A DNA stretch of 64,000 bases from JBJMHZ01 sp045807125. GTDB taxonomy: Bacteria; Actinomycetota; Actinomycetes; JAWWOL01. The notes below the pieces were generated by a model. It was not told the DNA's origin. It worked only from the letters and a program-made list of their open reading frames with translations, and made no database searches. A program made the position numbers and the translations under genes. Below are positions 44,894 to 52,250 of the stretch, piece by piece (positions within the stretch are counted from its first letter, which is position 1; each line of letters starts with the position of its first letter). The stretch spans positions 1 through 64,000 of the forward strand of contig JBJMHZ010000035.1 in the NCBI GenBank assembly GCA_045807125.1, written 5' to 3'.

Positions 44894-46069
44894 TCAGCGG
44901 TAGGCCGCGTGGCCGGTGATGTGCTCGCCGAGCACGAGCGCGTGGATCTCCTCGGTGCCCTCGTAGGTCAGGACCGACTCGAGGTTGTTCATGTGGCGGA
45001 TGACCGGGTACTCGAGGCTGACCCCGTTGGCGCCGAGCATGGCCCTGGCCTCGCGGGCGATGTCGATCGCGGCCCGGACGTTGTTGCGCTTCGCCATCGA
45101 CACCTGGACGGGGGCGAGCCGGTGCCGCTCCTTCAGCTCGGCGATCCGGCAGGCGAGCAGCTGGGCCTTGGTGATCTCGGTGAGCATGTCGGCGAGCTTC
45201 TGCTGCGAGAGCTGGTAGGCCGCGAGCGGCCGGCCGAACTGGGTGCGCGTCTGCATGTAGTCGAGCGCGCTGAGGTAGCAGGCCACCGCGGCACCGACGG
45301 CGCCCCACGCGATCCCGTAGCGCGCCTCGTTGAGGCACGACAGCGGCGCCTTGAGCCCGCGCGCGCCGGGCAGCCGGTTGACGGCGGGCACCCGGCAGTC
45401 GTCGAGGAGCAGCTCGCCGGTCGCGCTGGCCCGCAGCGAGAGCTTGCGGGTGATCTCGCGGACCTCGAAGCCCGGCGTGCCGCGCTCGACGAGGAAGCCG
45501 CCGACGTGACCGTCGTCGTCGCGCGCCCAGACGATGGCGAGGTCGGCGATCGGCGCGTTGGTGATCCAGCGCTTGGTGCCCGACAGCACGTAGTCGTCGC
45601 CGTCGCGACGGGCTCGCGCGCGCATCGAGGCCGGGTCGGAGCCGTGGTCGGGCTCGGTGAGGCCGAAGCAGCCGATCACCTCGCCGGCGGCCATGCGGGG
45701 CAGCCAGCGCTCCATCTGCTCATCGGTGCCGTAGGCGTGGATCGGGAACATGCACAGCGAGCCCTGCACCGACACGAAGCTGCGCAGCCCGGAGTCGCCG
45801 CGCTCGAGCTCGCGGCAGGCGACCCCGTAGGCCGTCGCGCTGGCTCCCGCGCAGCCGTGCCCCTCGAGGTGCATTCCCAGAAGGCCCAGCCCGGCGATCG
45901 TCGGCACGAGATCGGCCGGGAACGTGCCGGCCTCGAAATGGCCGGCCACCACGGGCAGGAACTTCTCGTCGACGAACCGGCGGACCGTGTCGCGGACGAG
46001 CCGCTCCTCCTCGCCGAGCGTCTCGTCGAGGGCCAGGAAGTCGACGGCGTCCGTCCCTGGGTTGCCCAC
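44894..46069 (-). CDS. Acyl-CoA dehydrogenase, glutaryl-CoA dehydrogenase-like
   Basis: A 391-residue protein: CFGLTEPDHGSDPASMRARA, GTKRWITNAPIADLAIVWARD, RYGIAWGAVGAAVACY and VLTYEGTEEIHALVLGEHITGHAAY. The last holds the EG-T-IH pattern with the catalytic Glu of glutaryl/isovaleryl-type enzymes, and the overall pattern fits the glutaryl-CoA dehydrogenase group, which would suit the lower pathway of ring-cleavage products. It is the first gene of the minus-strand catabolic operon and divergent from the PaaX-type regulator. Confidence 0.92.
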   Translation of the reverse strand: MGNPGTDAVDFLALDETLGEEERLVRDTVRRFVDEKFLPVVAGHFEAGTFPADLVPTIAGLGLLGMHLEGHGCAGASATAYGVACRELERGDSGLRSFVSVQGSLCMFPIHAYGTDEQMERWLPRMAAGEVIGCFGLTEPDHGSDPASMRARARRDGDDYVLSGTKRWITNAPIADLAIVWARDDDGHVGGFLVERGTPGFEVREITRKLSLRASATGELLLDDCRVPAVNRLPGARGLKAPLSCLNEARYGIAWGAVGAAVACYLSALDYMQTRTQFGRPLAAYQLSQQKLADMLTEITKAQLLACRIAELKERHRLAPVQVSMAKRNNVRAAIDIAREARAMLGANGVSLEYPVIRHMNNLESVLTYEGTEEIHALVLGEHITGHAAYR

Positions 46070-46089
46070 GGCAGCCCCCTTGCGCTCTC

Positions 46090-46109
46090 GTGACGGTCGC
46101 CACCGTAAC
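46090..46109. promoter_or_regulatory. Imperfect palindrome in the paaX-catabolic operon divergent promoter
   Basis: GTGACGGT-CGCC-ACCGTAAC, an 8-bp inverted repeat with one mismatch, lies in the 54-bp gap between the acyl-CoA dehydrogenase and the PaaX-family gene. Its position would let one bound regulator control both directions. The binding protein is inferred from location only. Confidence 0.5.
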
Positions 46110-46123
46110 GCTACCCTGACGGC

Positions 46124-46966
46124 GTGGCAACGGCCGCGCCGCCAGGGGCGCTCATCGTCGGCCTGTACGGCGCGTTCGCCCGGCGGGTGGACGCGGCCGG
46201 CTGGCTGGCCGTGGGCGACGTCGTCCGGCTGCTTGACGCCCTCGGCGTCGACGAGCCGGCCGTCCGGCAGGCGGTCAGCCGGATGAAGCGCAGGGGCCGG
46301 CTGGTGTCATCGCCCCGGTCGGGCGGCCGCGGGACCGGTGGGGTCACGGTCGGGTACGCGCCGTCGCCGGAGCTCGCCGCGATCCTCGCCGAGGGCGACC
46401 GGCGCATCTTCGGTCACCGCGAGCCCGCCCGGCTGGCGGACGGCTGGGTGGTCGCGGTGTTCTCCGTGCCGGAGAGCGACCGGCACCTGCGCCACCTGCT
46501 GCGCTCGCGGCTGGCCCGGCTCGGCTTCGGCAACCTCGCGAGCGGGGTGTGGCTCGCGCCCGCGCGGTTGCGCGACGACGCCGATGCCGTCGTCGAGCGG
46601 CTCGGCCTCGAGGCGCACGTCGACCTGTTCGACGCACGGCACCTGGGGTTCGGCGACGTCGCGGGGCTGGTCGCGCGGGCCTGGGACCTCGACGGCTTGG
46701 TCGCGACGTACGGCGCCTTCGTCGCCGGGCAGGAGCCGGTGCGCAAGCGGTGGGCCGCCGGCGCCGGGACCGACGAGCGGGCGTTCGTCGACTATCTCGG
46801 GGCGCTCACCGAGTGGCGCCGCCTGCCCTACCTCGACCCGGGCCTGCCGGCCGAGGTCCTGCCGGCCGCCTGGGAGGGCCACCGGGCCGCCGAGATCTTC
46901 CACGCCCTCCACGAGCTGCTCGACGGGCCGGCCCTGCGTCACGTGCGGGCGGTCGTGACGGGCTGA
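46124..46966 (+). CDS. PaaX family transcriptional repressor
   Basis: A 280-residue regulator. The N-terminal winged helix includes DEPAVRQAVSRMKRRGRLVS, typical of PaaX; the central part has DGWVVAVFSVPESDRHLRHLLRSRLARLGFGNLASGVWLAP; the C-terminal helical part ends WEGHRAAEIFHALHELLDGPA. PaaX proteins are GntR-like repressors released by aryl-CoA esters such as phenylacetyl-CoA. Here the likely effector is the aryl-CoA made by the divergent operon. GTG start at 46124. Confidence 0.92.
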   Translation: MATAAPPGALIVGLYGAFARRVDAAGWLAVGDVVRLLDALGVDEPAVRQAVSRMKRRGRLVSSPRSGGRGTGGVTVGYAPSPELAAILAEGDRRIFGHREPARLADGWVVAVFSVPESDRHLRHLLRSRLARLGFGNLASGVWLAPARLRDDADAVVERLGLEAHVDLFDARHLGFGDVAGLVARAWDLDGLVATYGAFVAGQEPVRKRWAAGAGTDERAFVDYLGALTEWRRLPYLDPGLPAEVLPAAWEGHRAAEIFHALHELLDGPALRHVRAVVTG

Positions 46967-47057
46967 GCCGGGCGGGCTGCGCGACGGTGAGCAGGGCCGC
47001 GGCCGGCCGTGGCGCCGCGCGCTCTGCCGCAGAGCTCACGCCATAATGACTCCGGCC

Positions 47058-47083
47058 ATGACAGCCAGATGACAGCCTTGACA
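47058..47083 (+). promoter_or_regulatory. Paired 9-bp direct repeats and TTGACA before the exported peptide gene
   Basis: Two exact copies of ATGACAGCC (47058-47066 and 47069-47077) with 11-bp period run directly into TTGACA (47078-47083), a perfect -35 hexamer. Helical-phase spacing suggests cooperative binding of a regulator. The -10 element is weak (about 47101-47106). Similar ATGAC pairs precede the XRE regulator gene. Confidence 0.5.
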
Positions 47084-47121
47084 CGCGCAGTCATCAACCG
47101 CCCGAAAGGGAGCGAAGTCAC

Positions 47122-47250
47122 ATGCGACGCATCATCGCCGCCGCGGTCCTCGCGGCCGCCGCCCTCATAGCCCTCACCACCGGCACCGGCACCGGCGTCG
47201 CGCTCGCCGATGGCAGTGGGACGCAGGTCATCGGCTGCTGCAAGGCCTGA
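47122..47250 (+). CDS. 42-residue exported peptide precursor, candidate signalling peptide
   Basis: The ATG at 47122 is preceded by AGGGAG at 8-nt spacing. The product has a classic Sec signal peptide: MRRII followed by an Ala/Leu/Val-rich core and GVALA at the expected cleavage site. Cleavage would leave only about 13 residues, DGSGTQVIGCCKA, with an adjacent Cys pair. The stop codon is 4 bp from the stop codon of the convergent XRE-TPR regulator. Secreted mini-peptide plus TPR-type regulator recalls peptide-pheromone systems (RRNPP group) of Firmicutes; a bacteriocin-like or structural peptide is an alternative. Too short for usual gene finders. Confidence 0.65.
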   Translation: MRRIIAAAVLAAAALIALTTGTGTGVALADGSGTQVIGCCKA

Positions 47251-47254
47251 CCGG

Positions 47255-48592
47255 TCAGGCTCGGATGGCCGCGACTGGGCGCACCGGCGACGCCGGAACG
47301 CCTAGCGCGGTCGCCATCCGCTCCAAGGCGGCGAGAGCGTCCCGCGTCCGCCCCATCGCCTCCAGCCCGGCAGCCACGTCGCGCCACACCGTTGCGGCCT
47401 GGCGCCGGGCGCCCACCTGCTCGAGCGCCACGGCAGCATCCGCGTACCCCACGAGAGCCTCTTCGGTCTCGCCGGTGGCGGCCAAGGCCGCCGCCAGGAC
47501 CGCCTGCACGCGGGCCCGCTCGAGCGGCGCCCCGTCCTCGACCCGCGCCAGCGCTGCCCGGGCGATCTCGACCGCGTCGTCGATCCGGCCGGCCAGCAGC
47601 CGGCACCTCGCGAGCTCCAGCTCCATCGCCGCGATGTCGGCCGGGCTCGCATCGATCTCGGCCAGCTGGTCGAGCGATCGGCACAGCTCCGCGTCGGCCC
47701 ACTCCAGGTCGGCCCCCGGCGTACGGATGGCGTACGCGGCGACGTTGCCCCGAAGCGCCGCCGCCGCGAAGGCGTGCCCGAGCTCGCCGTAGAGGGCGAG
47801 CGACCGCTCGGCGTACTGCCGCGCGGCGCGCAGCTCGCCGCGACCCTCCGCGACGAAGGCGGCGTTCCAGTACGCCGCCGCGCGGGCCCGCATCGACCCG
47901 TTCGACTCGCCGGCCAGCACGATGGAGTCGACGAGCATCTTGGCCCGGCTGAGGTCGCCCCGCTCGTAGTAGGCGAGCACCAGGGTCGAGGTCAGCTCGG
48001 TGACCTCCTCGCTCACGAACTCGCCGAACGCCACGCCGATCTCGCCGAGCGCCCGCTCGCCCAGGTCGATCGCGCGCCCGAGATCACCGGCCTGCATGCA
48101 GGCGCGGCACAATCCCACCATGACCGTCGTGCGGTTCACGCTCGACGGCAGATCGGGCGCGGCGAGCAGTTGCTCGAAGGCCCTGATCGCATCCTCGAGG
48201 TGACCGAGCGCCTCGTCGGCACGAGCCAGCCCGAACAGCGCCTCATGACGCTCGGCATCGCAAGGCTCGCCTCGGCCGGCGGCTTGCTCGTGCACGACGG
48301 CGAACCGGGTGCGTGCGCTCGCCGGGTCGCCGGCCTTGAGCGCGAGCTCGGCGAACCGCAGCTCCAGCTCGAGCACGCCGGTCTCGGGGCCGCGGCCGGT
48401 GGTCAGATGCTCCACCGACGTGCCCAGCCGCGCCGCGAGCGCCTGGATGATCGCGGGCCTCGGCCGGCGCCGCCCGGCCTCGATGAGCGACAGGTAGCTC
48501 GCCGAGAGCGGGAGTCCCTCGACGAGCTCGGATTGCGTCCAGCCACGTTGGCGACGCAGTTCGATGACGCGCTCACCAATGCCTGCCGCCAT
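47255..48592 (-). CDS. XRE-family regulator with TPR-like C-terminal region
   Basis: A 445-residue protein. The N-terminal XRE/Cro helix-turn-helix (IGERVIELRRQRGWTQSELV, SASYLSLIEAGRRRP) covers about residues 5-65. The remainder (about 85-430) is helical tetratricopeptide-like repeats, e.g. ALFGLARADEALGHLEDAIR, ACMQAGDLGRAIDLGERALG and AAATGETEEALVGYADAAVA. HTH plus TPR is the architecture of peptide-sensing regulators such as PlcR, NprR and Rgg. GGAAGGAG precedes the ATG at 48592. Its 3' end meets the small exported peptide gene. Sensing of that peptide is a hypothesis. Confidence 0.88.
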   Translation of the reverse strand: MAAGIGERVIELRRQRGWTQSELVEGLPLSASYLSLIEAGRRRPRPAIIQALAARLGTSVEHLTTGRGPETGVLELELRFAELALKAGDPASARTRFAVVHEQAAGRGEPCDAERHEALFGLARADEALGHLEDAIRAFEQLLAAPDLPSSVNRTTVMVGLCRACMQAGDLGRAIDLGERALGEIGVAFGEFVSEEVTELTSTLVLAYYERGDLSRAKMLVDSIVLAGESNGSMRARAAAYWNAAFVAEGRGELRAARQYAERSLALYGELGHAFAAAALRGNVAAYAIRTPGADLEWADAELCRSLDQLAEIDASPADIAAMELELARCRLLAGRIDDAVEIARAALARVEDGAPLERARVQAVLAAALAATGETEEALVGYADAAVALEQVGARRQAATVWRDVAAGLEAMGRTRDALAALERMATALGVPASPVRPVAAIRA

Positions 48593-48653
48593 GGCGGTGC
48601 TCCTTCCCCGTCGCGGTAACGGGTGCGCTCGATCGGTTGCCTGACCCCGATGA

Positions 48654-48668
48654 ATGACGTGAGATGAC
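48654..48668. promoter_or_regulatory. ATGAC direct repeat pair upstream of the XRE gene
   Basis: ATGAC occurs at 48654-48658 and 48664-48668 (10-bp period), 62-76 bp upstream of the XRE start, echoing the ATGAC-based pair before the exported peptide gene. Five-base words are weak evidence by themselves; the paired, helix-phased arrangement at both promoters is what stands out. Confidence 0.3.
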
Positions 48669-48874
48669 ATTACCGCCTGACTGGCAGCGACGGGGTGGGT
48701 CATCCAACGACCGTTGGCCGCGCGAGCAGCCGACTTGCCGGGATCATGCCCGTTCTTCCGGGTGCCCTCCGGCCGTCGCGGGCCGTCCACCCGAGTTCGG
48801 TCATCACCATCCACGGTGCGCGGTGGCGCGCCGGGCGACCCGCCCGGCTCCGCGCAATACGGCGTGGGCGATGA

Positions 48875-49441
48875 TCAGCTCGAGTGGGACGAGGCCAGGA
48901 GACGAGCGGCCGTGGCGGCGAGCCGGCTGCCGGAGACGGCGTGCAGGCAGATCGCCGCGCCGAGCACGATCACCACGTCGCCGACGCTGAAGACGTTGCG
49001 GAACGGCAGCCACGACGGCGTCACGAAGACGTCGCCGAGGAGCGCGAGGCGTGGGTGGGCCAGCGTCGCCGAGTTGGCGAAGTGATCGGCCGCGACCCGG
49101 AAGCCGGACTCCGTCACCGCGGTGCCCGACGCCGGCAGGATCCCGCCGTTGAGCGCGATGGTCACGCCGTTGAGCGCGGCACCGACGGCGACCAGCGGAA
49201 GCCCGGTGATGCGGCGGTTCCACCACAGGAACGCCGCGGCGAGCACGTACGTGAGCACGTGCAGCCCGGCCGCGACCGCGGGGTCCGGCGAGCGCCACAC
49301 GGAGATGACCACGACCTGGATCGCGAGCGCGGCGATGAGCAGCGGCGCCCCGCGGAAGCGGAGGTCGGCGACGCGGGAGAGCCGGCCGCCGAGCAGCGGG
49401 ACCGAGATCACCAGGGCGATCGCGACGAATGCGAGGAACAT
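48875..49441 (-). CDS. DUF5317 family membrane protein
   Basis: A 188-residue protein with about five hydrophobic segments. ATG 49441 follows GGAGAG and starts MFLAFVAIALVISVPLLGGR. Family-type elements are ALNGGILPASGTAV, LAHPRLALLGDVFVTPSWLPF and NVFSVGDVVIVLGAAICLHA. It lies 11 bp after the GGDEF-EAL gene, so it is in the same operon. Function unknown. Confidence 0.8.
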   Translation of the reverse strand: MFLAFVAIALVISVPLLGGRLSRVADLRFRGAPLLIAALAIQVVVISVWRSPDPAVAAGLHVLTYVLAAAFLWWNRRITGLPLVAVGAALNGVTIALNGGILPASGTAVTESGFRVAADHFANSATLAHPRLALLGDVFVTPSWLPFRNVFSVGDVVIVLGAAICLHAVSGSRLAATAARLLASSHSS

Positions 49442-49452
49442 CAGCTCTCCGA

Positions 49453-51456
49453 TCAGCCGGCGCGGCTCAGGTCGTGGCCGGCGAGGGCCGGCGCGAACTG
49501 ATGGGACAGCCACTCGTCGATCTCGGCGGCCGGCAACGGCCGGCTGATGTGGTAGCCCTGCACGACATCGGCGCCCATGCTGGACAGGCGCGCCCAGCTC
49601 GTCGCGTCCTCGACGCCCTCGGCGACGACCCGCAGGCCGAAGTGGTGGCCCAGGTCGATGGCGGCCCGGACGATCGCGGCGTCGTTGTCGTCGTGCGCGA
49701 GGCCCGCGATGAACGCCCGGTCGATCTTCACCTCGTCGACCTGGAGCCGCTTCAGGTACGACAGGGACGAGTAGCCGGTGCCGAAGTCGTCGATCGAGAG
49801 CCGGACACCGAGATCCCGCAGCCGCCGCAGCAGGCCGAGGCTCGAGATCGTGTCGGTCATGATCGTGCTCTCGGTGAGCTCGAGGGTGAGCAGCGACGCC
49901 GGCACCCCGTACCGGCTCAGCAGGCCGGCGAGCTGGCGCGGCAGCTCGTTGTCGAAGCCGCGGGGCGACACGTTGACCGCCAGGGACAGCGGCCAGCCGT
50001 TGTCGCACCAGTCACGCAGCTTGGCCAGGGCATCGCCCAGCACCCTGGTGGTGATCTGGTCGATCAGGCCGGCGTTCTCCGCCAGCGCGATGAACGCGTC
50101 GGGCGAGAGCAGCCCGTGCACCGGGTGCCGCCAGCGGACGAGCGCCTCCAGCGCCACGACGGTGCCGGTCGCCGACTCGCACTGCGGCTGGTAGACGACG
50201 AAGATGTCGTCGTTCTCGACCGCGTGCCGCAGGTCGTTGACCAATGAGAGGCGCTCCAGCGAGGACTCGTCCCGGTCGGCCTGGTACACCGCGATGGTCC
50301 CGCGACGCTCCTTCGCGGCGTAGAGCGCGACGTCGGCCTGGCGCGTGAGCAGCTCGGCGGTCAGCCCGTGGGCAGGTCCGAGCGCGATGCCGATGCTGCA
50401 CCGCGTCTCCAGCTGCGTCCCGTCGACGAGCAGGGGCTCGCGCAGCGCGTCGAGCAGCCGCTCGGCCTGCGCCGTCGCGGTGACCGCGTCGGGCACGCCG
50501 TACGCGAGGACGGCGAACTCGTCGCCACCGAGCCGGGCGATGAGGTCCTGCGCCCGCAGCGCCTTGCGCAGCCGCTCGGCCACCTCGGCGATGACGCGGT
50601 CGCCCACGTGATGGCCGAGGGTGTCGTTGATGTCCTTGAAGTGGTCGAGGTCGAGCAGCATGACCGCGACCGGGCGGCGGGCGAGCTCGTGGCAGGCGGC
50701 GTGGAGGCGCGAGTTGAGCAGCGTGCGGTTGGGCAGGCGGGTCAGCGCGTCGTGCAGCGCCTCGCGCTCCCTGGCGAAGGCGAGCTTCGCGCTCCGGTGC
50801 ACGGCACCCAGCGGGAGCAGCAGCAGCGGCAGCGTCCAGGGCGACCACTCGAAGGACTCCGCGAGCACGGGTGACAGCGCGAGCAGCACGCCGGCGGTGA
50901 GCAACTGCCAGCGGAAGTCGCTGACCAGCTGCCGCCAGACGCTCACCCGGAGCTTCAGCGCGACGGCCGTGCCGGTCAGGCCGTTGTTGACGAGGAAGAA
51001 GGGCGCGGCCGACACGAGCGCGGCCAGCAGGTCGTCGGGTCGGAGCGCATGCGCGTCGAAGACGCTGCCACCGACCATCAGCGCGAAGGTGACCTTCATC
51101 GCGAGCAGGGCGATGGAGTACTGCGCGACGTTGAAGGCGAGCCGGCCCCAGTTGCGCCGCTTGAGCGCCTCGTCGGCGGCGAGCGCCAGCGCCTGCGCGA
51201 CGATCACGACACCGACGGGCGCCAGCAGCACCATGGCGCAGGCGATCGTGCTGGAGATGGAGATCTCGTCGCCCGCGTCGTCCCTGCGCGCCACCGGGAT
51301 TGGCATCAGCTCACCGACGACGAGGACGGCCAGCAGGGCGACGAAGGACACCTCCCGGCCGCGAAACCAGTCGAGATCGATCCGTGCGACGGCGAATGCG
51401 GTCATCGGCGCTGCGGCGAGGCAGACGCGAAGCATGTAGCGGGACAGGCGGTCCAT
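49453..51456 (-). CDS. Membrane-bound GGDEF-EAL protein (c-di-GMP synthesis/hydrolysis)
   Basis: A 667-residue protein. An N-terminal membrane region of six to eight helices (about 1-235) is followed by a GGDEF domain with intact LGGDEF and an RxxD inhibitory site (RAQD) five residues before it, so cyclase activity and product inhibition are plausible. The EAL domain follows with ALEALVRWRHP, VNVSPRGF, ELTESTIM, IDDFGTGYSS, KIDRAF and AEGVED, containing the metal and catalytic residues. Both activities look retained. Start ATG 51456. Two micro-peptide genes precede it on the same strand and DUF5317 follows. Confidence 0.93.
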   Translation of the reverse strand: MDRLSRYMLRVCLAAAPMTAFAVARIDLDWFRGREVSFVALLAVLVVGELMPIPVARRDDAGDEISISSTIACAMVLLAPVGVVIVAQALALAADEALKRRNWGRLAFNVAQYSIALLAMKVTFALMVGGSVFDAHALRPDDLLAALVSAAPFFLVNNGLTGTAVALKLRVSVWRQLVSDFRWQLLTAGVLLALSPVLAESFEWSPWTLPLLLLPLGAVHRSAKLAFAREREALHDALTRLPNRTLLNSRLHAACHELARRPVAVMLLDLDHFKDINDTLGHHVGDRVIAEVAERLRKALRAQDLIARLGGDEFAVLAYGVPDAVTATAQAERLLDALREPLLVDGTQLETRCSIGIALGPAHGLTAELLTRQADVALYAAKERRGTIAVYQADRDESSLERLSLVNDLRHAVENDDIFVVYQPQCESATGTVVALEALVRWRHPVHGLLSPDAFIALAENAGLIDQITTRVLGDALAKLRDWCDNGWPLSLAVNVSPRGFDNELPRQLAGLLSRYGVPASLLTLELTESTIMTDTISSLGLLRRLRDLGVRLSIDDFGTGYSSLSYLKRLQVDEVKIDRAFIAGLAHDDNDAAIVRAAIDLGHHFGLRVVAEGVEDATSWARLSSMGADVVQGYHISRPLPAAEIDEWLSHQFAPALAGHDLSRAG

Positions 51457-51517
51457 GGCTGTCTCCAGCTGTGCGAGGCGGGACCCGGGACGGCGCCCCG
51501 AGCCCCGCCGTCGCGAA

Positions 51518-51607
51518 TCAGAACTTGTGGCCGGCACCCACGACGGTGATGAGCGTCGTCATCGTCGTCGCAGCGAGCAGCAGCTTGTACAGGCGTGAGT
51601 TGCTCAT
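51518..51607 (-). CDS. 29-residue micro-peptide ending TVVGAGHKF
   Basis: Starts MSNSRLYKLLLAATTMTTLI and ends TVVGAGHKF. The N-terminus is positively charged, followed by one hydrophobic stretch, so it can be a short export signal or membrane peptide. It lies 61 bp upstream of the GGDEF-EAL start and 52 bp after a second, related micro-gene. The ribosome-binding site (GAGG about 13 nt or CGAG about 6 nt upstream) is moderate. The shared C-terminus with its neighbour argues for selection on the peptide. No known family recognised. Confidence 0.6.
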   Translation of the reverse strand: MSNSRLYKLLLAATTMTTLITVVGAGHKF

Positions 51608-51659
51608 GTGCGCTCGATCCTCGAGTCGGTGGGAACGGTTGCCTCGGCTTCGAGCGGGG

Positions 51660-51752
51660 TCAGAACTTGACCCCGGCTCCGACCACGGTGACGAGCGCGG
51701 CAACGACCGCGGACGTCGAGATGACCTGGATGGTGCGGCGGGCATGCTTCAT
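51660..51752 (-). CDS. 30-residue micro-peptide ending TVVGAGVKF
   Basis: Starts MKHARRTIQVISTSAVVAAL and ends VTVVGAGVKF, sharing TVVGAGxKF with the next micro-gene although the N-terminal halves differ. The ATG at 51752 has a very good AGGAGAG ribosome-binding site at about 6 nt. N-terminal KHARR plus a hydrophobic core is signal-like. It is the first gene of the putative operon micro-peptide, micro-peptide, GGDEF-EAL, DUF5317. Streptococcal SHP pheromones are comparable in size and have a hydrophobic C-terminal mature part, but no homology is claimed. Confidence 0.62.
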   Translation of the reverse strand: MKHARRTIQVISTSAVVAALVTVVGAGVKF

Positions 51753-51935
51753 CTGGACTCTCCTGGCTCTCCCCCGGTCCGGTTTGCTGGTGGTGCAAGG
51801 GCTGGATCGGCAGGTGGAGAGGCGAAGCGCTCGGCCGCTCGACGCAATCGCGCGTTGCGCCACCCGGCCCAGTTACCGCGCGGCCCGGAGCAACGGCAGT
51901 GCGCCGCTCGGCCGCCGCTCGGGCGCCGCTCGGCG

Positions 51936-52226
51936 TCAGGCGCCCTCGACGAGGAGGAACGACGAGGTCGCCGACGCCTGCCGCACCCTCTTGGCCTCGG
52001 CGTACTCCGGCGAGTCGTACCAGCGCCGGGCCGCCTCCTCGTCGTCGAACTCCAGCAGCACGAACCGGGCCGGCCGCCACTCGCCCTCGAGCACGGCGAC
52101 GGGGCCGCCGCGGACGAGGAACCGCGCGCCGTAGCGCTGCGCTGCCTCGGTCGAGAGGCGCTTGTAGTCCTCGTAGCGCGCGGGATCGGTGACATCGATG
52201 TCGCAGACGACGTAGGCCTTCGGCAT
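51936..52226 (-). CDS. DUF1330 family protein
   Basis: A 96-residue alpha/beta-barrel-like small protein: KAYVVCDIDVTDPARYEDYK, GARFLVRGGPVAVLEGEW and RFVLLEFDDEEAARRWYDSP are the typical DUF1330 pattern (dimeric ferredoxin-like fold). ATG at 52226, 24 bp from the divergent kynureninase gene. The biochemical role of the family is unsettled. Confidence 0.92.
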   Translation of the reverse strand: MPKAYVVCDIDVTDPARYEDYKRLSTEAAQRYGARFLVRGGPVAVLEGEWRPARFVLLEFDDEEAARRWYDSPEYAEAKRVRQASATSSFLLVEGA

Positions 52227-52250
52227 GCGCCCGAGCGTACGCTCGATGCC

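Noticed and set aside
48664..48990. Plus-strand frame between the XRE gene and DUF5317
   Set aside because: Basic, low-complexity product overlapping the DUF5317 3' end antisense; region is better explained as promoter/intergenic.
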